DNA from: Lantana camara
Taxonomy: Eukaryota > Streptophyta > Magnoliopsida > Lamiales > Verbenaceae
Reading direction: 5' to 3'
DNA length: 64,000 nt
Assembly: GCA_037501455.1 (NCBI GenBank)
Contig: CM074861.1
Span: forward strand, 94,217,001 to 94,281,000
Shown: positions 11,032-23,300 of the stretch, one piece after another
Numbering within the stretch: position 1 is the first letter of the stretch
Layout of the letters: each line of letters starts with the position of its first letter
Notes under the pieces: generated by a model
Databases searched by the model: none
Seen by the model: the letters and a program-made list of their open reading frames with translations, nothing else
What the model was told of the DNA's origin: nothing
Position numbers and translations under genes: made by a program

Positions 11032-14000
11032 ATGGACGCCGGGGATCTGTATAAAGTTGGCAATAGCTTACGGGGGAGTAAAGGAGGAAGCTCGAGCATG
11101 AGGGTCAACAGCTCCAACATATGGAGAAATACAGGGATTGAAGTTTTTTCACGATCTTCACGTGAAGAAGATGATGAGGATGCCTTGAAATGGGCTGCAT
11201 TGGAGAAACTTCCCACTTTCGATCGTCTCAGGAAGGGTATTTTGTTAGGATCGAAAGGGGCGAATGAAGTCGATGTTCATAACCTCGGTTTCCAGGATAA
11301 GAGGAATTTGTTGGAGAGACTGGTTAAAACTGTGGAGGAAGACAACGAGAAGTTTTTGTTGAAACTCAGGAACAGAGTTGACAGGTATGTATTTTCTCCT
11401 TGTTTATAACAATGTGCTGTTTAATTTTGTGTAGTTATTATATCAATGGTTGGTTTCTCATTTGTTCATCCAGGGTCGGGATTGATATGCCGACAATCGA
11501 AGTTAGATTTGAGCATCTGAACATTGAAGCAGAAGCCTATGGTGCAAAGAGGGCTCTGCCCACATTTGTCAACTTCAACAAGAATATCATCGAGGTAACA
11601 TATTTATGCAAGCATATGCAATGTGATTTTGCATTTGCTGAAAGGGAATGTAATTATAATACGAACTTGTCTTCTGTTGTTTCCAGGGATTTCTGAATAC
11701 GCTGCACATACTTCCAAGCGGGAAGAAGCCTTTTACTATCCTTAAGGATGTTAGCGGCGTCATAAAACCTTGCAGAATGACCTTACTTTTAGGTCCTCCG
11801 AGTTCTGGGAAAACAACTCTTATGTTAGCTTTGGCTGGAAAACTGGATCAAACTCTAAAAGTAAATAATGTTTCGATTTCTTCGTTCAATCCATGTTCCT
11901 GCTAAATGAATGCGATACTAATTGATGAATTTATTTCCCCAGAGTTCGGGAAAGATAACTTACAACGGACATGGACTTGATGAGTTTGTACCGCAAAGAA
12001 CAGCAGCATACATTAGCCAGTATGATCTGCATATTGGAGAAATGACTGTTAAGGAGACATTGGCATTCTCAGCCAGGTGCCAGGGGGTTGGCTCTCGATA
12101 CGGTTCGTGCAGTTCGATTATTGTATTTCTGTTTTCTTGACAATTCGTAATGTTGTTCTCTTATTTCATGTTTTTTGATCTATTAACTGTTCTTGTGGTG
12201 AATATCTTGATTTGGACAGAAATGCTGACAGAATTGGCAAGAAGAGAGAAGGCTGCCAACATTAAACCGGATCCTGACATTGATATCTTCATGAAGGTAA
12301 CATAACCATAACCAAATCAGTGATATATTTACACTTTTACAAGATATATAGTCAAACATTAGTATTTCCTTGAATGAGGTTTCTATTTTCTAAGTCTAAG
12401 ATATCGAAATGACATTGCAGGCAGCAGCAACTGAAGGGGATGAAGCAAATGTCGTGACAGATTATGTTCTCAAATTGTTGGGACTCGACATTTGTGCTGA
12501 TACATTGGTTGGAGATGAAATGGTTAGGGGTATTTCAGGAGGACAGAAAAAGCGTGTAACAACAGGCGAAATGATTGTCGGACCAGCAAAGGCACTTTTC
12601 ATGGATGAAATATCAACTGGTTTGGACAGTTCCACAACCTTCCAAATTGTGAACATGCTCAGGCAATATGTTCATATCATGAAGGGAACTGCTTTCATTT
12701 CTCTCCTCCAGCCGGCGCCTGAGACCTACGATCTCTTTGATGACATTGTGCTTCTTTCCGATGGTCAGATTGTGTATCAGGGTCCTAGAGAAAATGTGCT
12801 TGAGTTTTTTGAGCACATGGGATTCAAATGCCCTCAAAGGAAAGGAGTTGCTGATTTCTTGCAAGAAGTAAGCAGGAAGATAAACTTGCAATCCTTTTAG
12901 TATATGTAAACTTTTAATCAGGTTCTAATTCAAAAAAATCAAACTTTTCATGCAGGTTACATCCAAGAAAGATCAGCAGCAGTACTGGGCACGTAGGGAC
13001 GAACCTTACCGGTTCATTCCGGTCAGTGAATTTGCAGAGGCGTACCAATCATATCACATAGGAAGACGCACCACTGATGAGCTGTCGGTTTCATTTGATA
13101 AGACGAAAAGTCATCCGGCTGCATTGTCAACACAGAAGTATGGCGTTGGCAAAAAGGAACTACTGAAGGCCTGTGTCGATAGAGAAATGTTGTTGATGAA
13201 GAGGAACTCATTTGTCATCTATTTCAAGTTATTCCAGGTATAACTCTTTCTCCTGAGCTTATACTTACCTGCAACATACGTATATGTTACTAATTACTGA
13301 AAAGAGATGTACTTTTCTTTTCTATCACAGCTTACTGTGATGACACTTATTGCGATGACGCTGTTTCTTCGAACTGAGATGCGTAAAGATGACTTGGAAG
13401 ATGGAGGTGTATACACAGGTGCTCTGTTTTTCACCGTTGTGATGGTATTGTTCAATGGAATGTCGGAGCTGGCGATGACGATTTACAAGCTTCCTGTGTT
13501 CTACAAACACAGAGATATGTACTTCTTCCCTGCATGGGCATATGCTCTTCCCTCATGGGTCCTGAAAATACCTTTTACTTTCTTGGAAGTTGCTATTTCA
13601 ACATTCCTCACTTACTATGTAGTGGGGTTTGATCCTAATGTTGGAAGGTAAGCCAAATGTTGTATAGTTGCCAATTAGATGATCAGTTACTTTGTCTTTT
13701 AATCAGTTTACTGATGAAGAAATTACTTGGCATTGGTTTGCAGGCTACTCAAGCAGTATCTTCTGCTTTTACTGGTTCACCAGTATGCCGGTGCATTGTT
13801 CAGATTTCTCGGGGCCGCAGGACGGAACATGATTGTCGCAAACACATTCGGCTTGTTTGCACTCCTCATGCTCTTTGCATTGGGCGGCTTTGTCCTCTCA
13901 CGAAGTACGTAAAACGAACATCAAATCCACAAATTATCTATCTTTTGACATTTTCTTATTAATTTGTTTTTCTGTAATGCAGATGATGTTAAGAAATGGT

Positions 14001-16962
14001 GGTTGTGGGGCTACTGGTCCTCACCTTTGATGTATTCTCAGAATGCTATTCTTGTTAACGAATTCCAAGGCCATAGCTGGGACAAAGTAAGTCGAACCAT
14101 CAATGTCGTATTCATGCTGTTTGCAATTCATCTGTTACCATAATGCACTAATGAAGATGTCTTCTTTATGCAGCTCATAAACGGAACTAGATTGGGAACT
14201 CTAGCAACAGAGGCTAGAGGCTTCTTTCCTCAAGCATACTGGTATTGGATAGGTGCTGGTGCTTCTGCCGGATTCATATTGTTATTCAACTTCTTATATC
14301 TTGTTTCTCTCACGTACCTCAAACGTAAGTTTGTTCTTCTTTCTACGTCGTTCAAGTGTACATATATTTGTCATCTATGTTACATTCATAAACTATAAAT
14401 AACAATGAAACTAAAATATGATGCAGCTTTTGATAAGCCTCAAGCTGTATTAACAGAAGAAACCGAAGAAGTTGATGGCCCTAGCAACCGGGGAGCCATC
14501 TCCTCTGGAAACTCATCTGTAAGAACAGATGCAATTGAAACAGTTGAAAACCATAAAAGAGGAATGATTCTCCCCTTCGAGCCACACTCCATCACATTTG
14601 ATGATGTCAGATATTCGGTTGATATGCCACCAGAAATGAAAGATCAAGGAGCTACTGATGATAAACTCGAACTCTTGAAGGGTGTGAGTGGAGCTTTCAG
14701 GCCGGGCGTTCTAACAGCTTTAATGGGGGTCAGTGGAGCCGGTAAAACCACTCTTATGGACGTGTTGGCTGGAAGAAAAACCGGAGGATATATTACTGGA
14801 AACATTACAATCTCGGGGTATCCCAAGAACCAAGCAACATTTGCTAGGATTTCGGGATACTGTGAGCAGAACGATATTCATTCGCCGAATGTTACTGTTT
14901 ATGAGTCCCTTGTTTACTCTGCTTGGATGAGGTTGCCTCGTGATGTTGATTCAGAAACTAGAAAGGTTCATAGATTTTTCACTTCATTTTTCATTTTTCT
15001 TATACTATGAAACTTTTAGTGTTAACTTTCTAATTTTGCTTGCAGATGTTTATTGAGGAGGTAATGGAACTTGTAGAACTTAAGCCTTTGCGAGGCGCTC
15101 TCGTGGGGCTGCCAGGCGTCAATGGTCTATCAACAGAGCAGCGTAAGAGGCTTACGATTGCTGTTGAGCTAGTGGCCAACCCTTCCATCATATTTATGGA
15201 TGAGCCGACTTCAGGGCTTGATGCAAGAGCTGCTGCAATTGTTATGAGAACTGTCAGGAATACTGTCAACACCGGAAGAACTGTTGTGTGCACGATCCAT
15301 CAGCCTAGCATCGACATTTTCGAAGCCTTCGATGAGGTAAACACTATAAGATACTAAAATTACATGATATTTCATATGTTTACATGACTTGCAGCTAAAC
15401 TAACATGATTTTCTGTTTTGTTTTAAATTCTGCAGTTGTTTTTGATGAAAAGAGGAGGAGATGAAATATACGTCGGACCATTGGGTCGCCACTCATCTGA
15501 TTTGATCAAATACTTTGAAGGAGTCGAAGGCGTACCGAAGATCAAAGACGGGTACAATCCAGCTACCTGGATGTTGGAAGTCACTACATCAGCACAGGAA
15601 CTACTCTTGGGAGTGGATTTTAAGGATTACTACAAGAAATCAGACTTATACCTGTAAGTTTTTTCAAATTTTCAGTACAATGAAAAACATGTTCTTTTCT
15701 AAGACAAAATCAAACAAATTGTTCAGTCATCTATGACATGCTAATGATATATCAAATCATTACAGGAGGAACAAGGCCCTGATCAAGGAACTAAGCATCC
15801 CCCGGCCCGGCACAAAAGATCTATACTTCGCCACCGAGTATTCACAGTCTTTCCTCACACAATGCATCGCTTGTTTGTGGAAACAACACTGGTCATACTG
15901 GCGTAACCCTCCTTATACTGCTGTCAGATTCTTGTTCACAACTTTTATAGCCCTTATATTCGGAACGATGTTCTGGGATCTCGGTTCGAAGTGGTAAGCA
16001 GACATAAACACGAAACCTTAACAAAATCATAACAATATATAGTTAATCGACAATATGTGTCCTGATTTTCTTGAAATGTCATGAATTGCAGGCAAACACA
16101 ACAGGATCTGTTCAATGCCATGGGCTCCATGTATGCTGCCATCAATTTCTTAGGTTTCCAATACGGTTCGACAGTTCAGCCCGTGGTAGCCATCGAACGA
16201 ACAGTCTTTTACAGAGAGAGAGCCGCTGGAATGTACTCAGCTTTGCCATATGCATTCTCACAAGTGAGTTCATGAACCATTTCAACACATGTGAATTCAT
16301 TCTCCATAACTTGAAGCTTTTCTCTCAACAGTTTTGTGTTTCATGCAGGTTCTGATAGAAATCCCTTACGTCTTCGTCCAATCCATCGTATACGGCCTGA
16401 TTGTCTACTCAATGATGGGATTCGACTGGACCGCCGCGAAATTCCTCTGGTTCATATACTTCCTCTTCATCTCATTGCTGTACTTCGTCCTCTATGGTAT
16501 GATGGCCGTTGCTGTCACCCCTAACCACAATGTCGCCGCCATCGTCTCCTCCTTCTTCTACGCCATATGGAACCTCTTCTCTGGATTCATCGTCCCACGA
16601 CCCGTAAGTTCCCATCAAACATCATTAACACATTACCATGATCAACTCTTCAAAATTTCACAGAAGTACTAACGTAAATGGATTCTTTATGTGTTGTACA
16701 GAGGATTCCTATCTGGTGGAGATGGTACTACTGGGCTTGTCCCATCGCCTACACTCTGTACGGCTACGTCATCACCCAATTCGGAGACATTGAAGATCAA
16801 ATGACGAATCCACAAACAACTGTGAAAGAATTCCTGAAAGATTACTTCGGGTTCGAAAAAGACATGCTTCCATTAGTTGCATTAGTCCTGCTCGGATTCG
16901 TCATCAGCTTCACCTGCATCTTTGCTTATGCCATCAAGACATTCAACTTCCAGAGGAGATAG
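11032..16962 (+). CDS. PDR1-like: PDR-type ABC transporter (ABCG, PDR1-like), gene A
   Basis: This is a full-size plasma-membrane ABCG transporter with the reverse layout NBD1-TMD1-NBD2-TMD2. Eighteen exons join in frame to 1,436 aa: 11032-11384, 11474-11594, 11687-11860, 11943-12102, 12220-12296, 12421-12867, 12956-13237, 13331-13647, 13744-13904, 13983-14086, 14174-14324, 14427-14965, 15046-15336, 15436-15653, 15766-15993, 16092-16263, 16349-16603, 16702-16962. NBD1: Walker [10 protein letters not shown] (194-202), signature ISGGQ (about 333-337), Walker B ALFMDE (about 352-357). NBD2: GVSGAGKTT (883-891), LSTEQ (about 990-994), IIFMDE (about 1010-1015). All catalytic motifs are intact. The MDAGDLYK start is chosen because it is the first ATG after the TATA box and matches gene B. 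Family members export terpenoids or move ABA; the substrate here is unknown. Confidence 0.95.
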
Positions 16963-18740
16963 AATCAATACAAGTTTCTTCAATATTCTTTTACATCTGA
17001 TGTTTGTAAAGTAATTATTTCTGCGAGTATCCGTCGTCTTGTTTGATGATCTCGCATGCCTTCTTGTTGATAATGTAACGAGTGAAAATTAAAGTTGTAA
17101 TCTTTACCGTTTTCTCATATTTTGACATTGTTTACGAATTACGTTAATCTTTATTCCTTTCACATTACACTGTCAATCGTCACCAGAAAAAGGAAGAAAA
17201 AGTTAGTTTGAAAATGTCGTGATCAATCATCAAGTATAATAGAAGTGTCCATTTGACTGTAACTTCTTCGTTAATGGTGAGATATATATACATATATATA
17301 TATGTATGTATATATGGAAGTATGTATATTTGTTCCTGGATAATGTAAAGCATTGGGTTATAACTTATAATTATATAATCAAGTGTTTTTGCCGTTAATG
17401 TGGAGTATTGTATTAATCAGTCTTTAATTTGGGGGATGCACATGCACCCCGACGGAAAATGAACAGTCAGTCAAGAAGTCAAACTTCTATTACTAAGTTT
17501 AAGAATGGCAAAACTTGTTTGGACTTTGGAACCAAACATGGAATTTTATATTGATCTAGGTATCCGTATATATGATTGGATAATTTTGATGTTGGGAAAT
17601 TACATTTTTGTCTTTCTATTGTCAGAATGCCCCGTAATGATCTTAAATTTTAAATTCGTCACCTCTTTTAAATTTTAATAAATTATGATTTACGGATACA
17701 AATACGATAATAATAACACGATATGATGCGGACACAAAGACACCTGTTCTTTTTTAATTTTCTCACATAAAAAGTGTTCAACCCAATACAACACACGCGA
17801 CAAAATAATATTTATAGAAAAAATGGGTATATTAGAGTCTGGCGGAAGATAACGTTCAAAGTATTTCTTCACCATAATTTTCATGAAATCTACCTAAAAA
17901 ACGAAACTTCAATATTTCATTTTCGTAATAAATAAAACACTTGGGAGTAAATTTGAAATTCTACACAAAATATAAGATAAAAAAAATTTTAATAAAAGTT
18001 TGAGTTGAAATCATGGTTGTTTTCGACCGGCATCATGTATCCGTCCCTAAATCATATAATCCTTCTATTATACTTAACGCACTCGCTCTCAATTTTCCGC
18101 GCTGATAAATTTGTGCACATTGTTCGCTTTAAAACGATTTAAAATTTTAGTAATTTGCACTGATGTATTTGTGCACATTTCTCGCTTTAAGAAAACCTAA
18201 AATCTATTTAATACACAAATATAACAATATGAAAGATGGATTTTAATTTTTCGATTTAATATATCATCATTGTAAAATGATGAAATTAAGTTATTATTAT
18301 CAATAGTTAAATAAAATCAAGTTTTTGTATATAAAGTTAAATAAAATAAAAATATTTAAAATCTTTTTTAGTAAATGTTTTAAGGCGTTCTTACATTCTC
18401 ATTTTATTAAAATTTTACGAATTGACGTTTTTGTACCCTCTCGCGCATCCACGTTATGTGATCTAGATCCGTCCGTCCTTTGGCCGAATTCATAATTATT
18501 AATAACAAAATAAAAAGACTATTTGTTTAGAGTATCTAAACAAAAATCCAAGCTAGAGTAAGCTAGCCACCAAAAAATTCCAAAGATTGATTTCATTTCA
18601 ATGTGGTGGCTACAAATTAGGTAATATACAAGTTGGTATAAATTAAAGAAGGTCCTATCCTATTATTCATGAATAGTAAAAATATAGTTAAAGTATTAAA
18701 GATGCAAATGTATTTGCTACATAGAGAGAAACAATAAAAT
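16963..18740. other. Intergenic DNA between the tandem transporter genes
   Basis: It holds the 3' UTR of gene A, then AT-rich DNA with a short TATA-rich stretch near 17285. A decayed dispersed repeat (about 17690-17880, ACGGATAC…AATAATATTTATA) also occurs at about 10310-10470. No gene was seen. Confidence 0.6.
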
Positions 18741-20214
18741 TCAAGTGGTGTATACTGTATCTGTATGGGGTCAATAATGTTGAAGATGGCGACAAAGCCA
18801 AAGACCATTCAACTGCGGAGGCCATTAACATATTAGTTTATTCCTTTGAAAGTCCACAATTCTTTGTTGAATATTTGCACTAAAATTGACCCATTAACAA
18901 ATTGTATTTGTGTGTGCCGCTTCTTTGAATTATTATTTCAGGTTAGGACTATATATTAATTACAAATATCTCATTAAATTACTGTATTATTAAACCATTA
19001 ATTATGTTATTTTAATAGCCAGGTAATCACAGAAGTTACGTTTATTATGCGGATTTCATTATTAATGTTCTAAACATATATTATATGTGTACTGAGATTT
19101 AATGTAAAGTGATTTATATACTAGGGTTAGTTACCTGACTATAGGTATTTTATTTTTCACAAAACTTAATCTGTTCTTAAAATAGCTTATTTTTTATCTC
19201 TCACTTTTTCTAATCATGTCTTTTTTTCGTTTTTCTCTCTTTTGCTTCAATTTTTTTTTCTTTTCTTTTTATATAATTTTATCACTTTGCATTTTATATT
19301 TTAATTATTAATATAATATTATTTTATGCCACTTCGATAAAAAAAATAAAAATAAATAAATTATGCCACCTATTAATTTGTTTATTATAATCTAATAATT
19401 ATATTAAAAATAATTATAAAGTATAAACTAATAAATAAAATTTTATTTTAACATATTTATACATTAATAATTGTTGCTGATAATTATCTAAGAGGGGGAC
19501 CTAAGCTTTCAAATGTGAATAACTGAATATATAAAGGTCGCAACATGTCAGAATAAAGGACATTTTGTTCAATTTTTTTAGGAAGAAAAGATGAACCTCT
19601 AAGAATTTGAAACGTGTAATAAGAACATCCAAATTATTTCATTATTTTTATTATTATAAATATTATGAATTAAAATATTTGAATTCATTTATTAACCTTT
19701 TCTCTTCCCAAATTTCAGATGAGTAATTGATGTTCTAGAAAGTCAGCTGTATGAATTGAAGGGTAAACGCCCAATTCGTGACGACAGGACCTGTAAATAA
19801 TTTATTTCTCAGGAATTAAAATATTTCGGTAATTAATTAACTAACCAGTAACCATATACGTCAGGAGACTGGAATTATTAAAGATTGACAGCGGATTTGA
19901 GATATTTTGAGAAAGATTAGGGGCCAATTTGTAAGGTCCCCAAAGTTGTCCCACTCGAGAAAGACAAAATATCCCCACAAAACCGATAATTGCAATACGA
20001 CCCCTCAAGTATATTGTATACTATTTCCTTTATCCGTTTTGAATATAGTTTTTTTATTAAAGAAAGTGGGAAGAAGGTTCAAAGAAGGTGGCAACCAGAG
20101 CGATCACAGAGGAATCTCCCAAAAATTATTTCATAAATTTCCAATAAAATAAAAGTCATGGAGTTGAAAATTCAAAGCCGCCTTGTATTATGCAAAAGGC
20201 TCTTTCTATATAAG
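18741..20214 (+). promoter_or_regulatory. Upstream and promoter region of the second PDR gene
   Basis: A TATATAAG box lies at 20207-20214, with a perfect GCC box AGCCGCC at 20176-20182 just upstream. GCC boxes bind ERF factors in jasmonate/ethylene responses. Blocks shared with gene A's promoter are TGAGTAATTGA..TTCTAGAAAGTCAG (19721-), AAAGTGGGA and CCGCCTTG. About 18746-18830 matches 9781-9870. An AT-rich insertion-like stretch (about 19140-19480) separates the distal and proximal homologies. Jasmonate control is inferred from the box. Confidence 0.6.
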
Positions 20215-20394
20215 CCTGATTCATCACTTTTCCTTATCAACCTTTCCATTCTTTCTTCCTCTGTTCGTCTGCAAAGGAATAGAAATTCCAGGTTTTGGTT
20301 AACAAACTGAAATTTTCCAGCGAAAAAAGCTGTTTTAAGCAAGAGGAGAAAGAGGGAAGAAAAGGAAAATCGTGGACCTGGAAAGGTTGAAGCA

Positions 20395-23300
20395 ATGGAT
20401 CCAGGCAGTCTGTACAAAGCTAGCAGTAGCTTACGGGGGAGTAAGGGAGGAAGCTCGAGCATGAGGGTCAACAGCTCAAACATATGGAGAAATACAGGGA
20501 TTGAAGTTTTCTCACGCTCTTCACGTGAAGAAGATGATGAAGAGGCCCTGAAATGGGCTGCCCTGGAAAAGCTTCCAACCTTTGATCGTCTCAGGAAGGG
20601 TCTCTTGTTTGGATCTAAAGGGGCGAACGAAGTTGATGTTCAAAATCTCGGTTTCCAGGATAAGAAGAATCTGGTGGAGAGACTTGTTAACACTGTCGAA
20701 GAAGATAATGAGAAGTTCTTGATGAAACTCAGGAACAGAATTGACAGGTATTTTTCCATTTTTCTGCTAGGTTCTGTAACAATTTGTGTTGGTTTATACT
20801 TTATAGTGTGTGATTATTTTATCAATGGTTGATTTTCTTCTTTGTTCATCCAGGGTGGGGATTGATATGCCTACAATTGAAGTTAGATTTGAGCATTTGA
20901 ATGTTGATGCAGAGGCCTACAGTGCAAACAGGGCTCTGCCCACTTTCATCAACTTCAACAAGAATATCGTCGAGGTACCGTAACACACACTCGCATACAT
21001 ATAAATTGTGTTCTTGGCATTTTTCCCTGAAAAGGGCAGACAAATCTGATACTAAATTGTCTTATTTTCCAGGGACTTTTGAATACTCTCCACTTACTTC
21101 CCAGTGGGAAGAAGCCTTTCACTATCCTTAAGGATGTTAGTGGGATCATAAAGCCTTGCAGAATGACCTTACTTTTAGGTCCTCCAAGTTCTGGAAAGAC
21201 AACTCTGTTGCTGGCTTTGGCCGGGAAACTCGATAAAGAACTAAAAGTAAATCGAAACGACTCCAATGATTTCTTCAAATCTTTTTTCTCCAAAACTAAG
21301 CATGATACTAATTGATGAAATGTAATTTATTTCAACAGACTTCTGGAAGTATAACCTACAACGGACACGGGCTCGATGAATTCGTACCGCAAAGAACAGC
21401 AGCATACATTAGCCAGCATGATCTTCATATTGGAGAAATGACTGTGAAGGAGACACTGGCGTTCTCAGCCAGGTGCCAGGGGGTCGGCTCTCGATACGGT
21501 TCGTGCAGTTCGATTATTATATTTGTCTTTTCTTGACAATTCCTAAAGGTTGATTCATTCTTTTCCATGATTCGTGATTTGTTAACTGACTTTTGTGTTG
21601 ATTTGGACAGAAATGTTGGCAGAATTGTCAAGGAGAGAAAAGGCCGCAAATATCAAACCAGATCCAGATATTGACATCTTCATGAAGGTAGCATAAACAA
21701 TCTCATGGCGGCTTGATCTTTCAAAATTTCTGTATTATTTTAATCTATTAGTCAAAAGGATAACGTTAACTAGACACCCACTCACGACTTGAATATTCAT
21801 TTATGAAGAAGATGACAAAAGAGTTTCTTGTTTGATACTCTCCTCCATTATTATTTGTCTGCTTGCATCAGTATGCCCTGTAGCTGAGCTACAAGAACAG
21901 AATGAGTTTTATATTCCTAAAATAGTTAAAGAATTCATTACTTAAGATACATGTAATAATTATCAATAATAACAGTTTAAAATATTACAATCAAACATTA
22001 AACTTCGACTTGACTAAGGTTTCTATCTAAATCTAAGTCCAAGATTTGAAAATAATATTGCAGGCTGCTGCAACTGAAGGAGATGAAGCCAATGTCGTGA
22101 CTGATTATGTTCTGAAGTTGTTGGGACTTGACATTTGTGCTGATACATTGGTTGGAGATGAAATGGTTAGGGGTATTTCGGGAGGACAGAAAAAGCGTGT
22201 TACGACCGGTGAGATGATTGTCGGGCCAGCGAAAGCGCTTTTCATGGATGAAATTTCAACTGGTTTGGACAGTTCCACAACTTTCCAAATTGTGAACATG
22301 CTCAGGCAACAAGTTAATATCATGAAGGGAACTGCTTTCATCTCCCTCCTACAGCCGGCGCCCGAGACGTACAATCTCTTTGATGACATCGTGCTTATAT
22401 CCGATGGGCAGATCGTTTATCAGGGTCCTAGAGAGCATGTGCTCGACTTTTTCGAGCACATGGGATTCAAATGCCCCCAAAGAAAAGGAGTTGCTGATTT
22501 CTTGCAGGAAGTAAGCAGAAATGTCAATGAATTAAGTAGTCCCTTTTGGTATATGTTGTCATTTATTGGTGTCTAATTACAAGAAATCGAATTTACAATG
22601 CAGGTCACATCGAAGAAAGATCAGAAGCAATACTGGGTTCGTAAGAATGAGCCATACCATTTCGTTACAGCCAGTGAGTTTGTCGAGGCTTTCCAGTCAT
22701 ATCCCGTTGGCAGACGCCTCGGTGATGAGCTGGCAGTTCCATTTGATAAGACGAAGAGCCATCCGGCTGCACTGTCGACGCAAAAGTATGGTGTTGGCAA
22801 AAAGGAAATATTGAAGGCCTGCGTCGATAGAGAGATATTGTTGACAAAGAGGAATGTATTTGTCGTCTACTTCAAGTTATTCCAGGCAAGCCACACATAC
22901 ATGTTACTCGTTTAACTTATGAACATCATTAATGTAGTTTGAAATAACAATGTTACTGTTATTGACAAAAAGATATATTCTTGTCTTTCCTATCACAGCT
23001 TAGTGTGATGACATTGATGGCGATGACGGTCTTTTTCCGAACTGAGAATCCTAAGGACGACATGGAGGATGGAGGCGTATACACGGGTGCTCTGTTTTAC
23101 TCTACTGTGATGGTGTTGTTCAATGGATTGTCAGAGCTGGCGATGACGATTTACAAGCTTCCCGTGTTCTACAAACACCGAGATATGTACTTCTTTCCCC
23201 CATGGGCGTATGCTCTCCCCGCATGGGTCCTGAAAATACCCTTTACTTTCTTGGAAGTGGGTATATGGACATTCATCACTTACTATGTAATGGGGTTCGA

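Noticed and set aside
12462..13211. Antisense frames within transporter exons
   Set aside because: Shadows of the conserved nucleotide-binding domain coding sequence, repeated at the same places in both paralogues.
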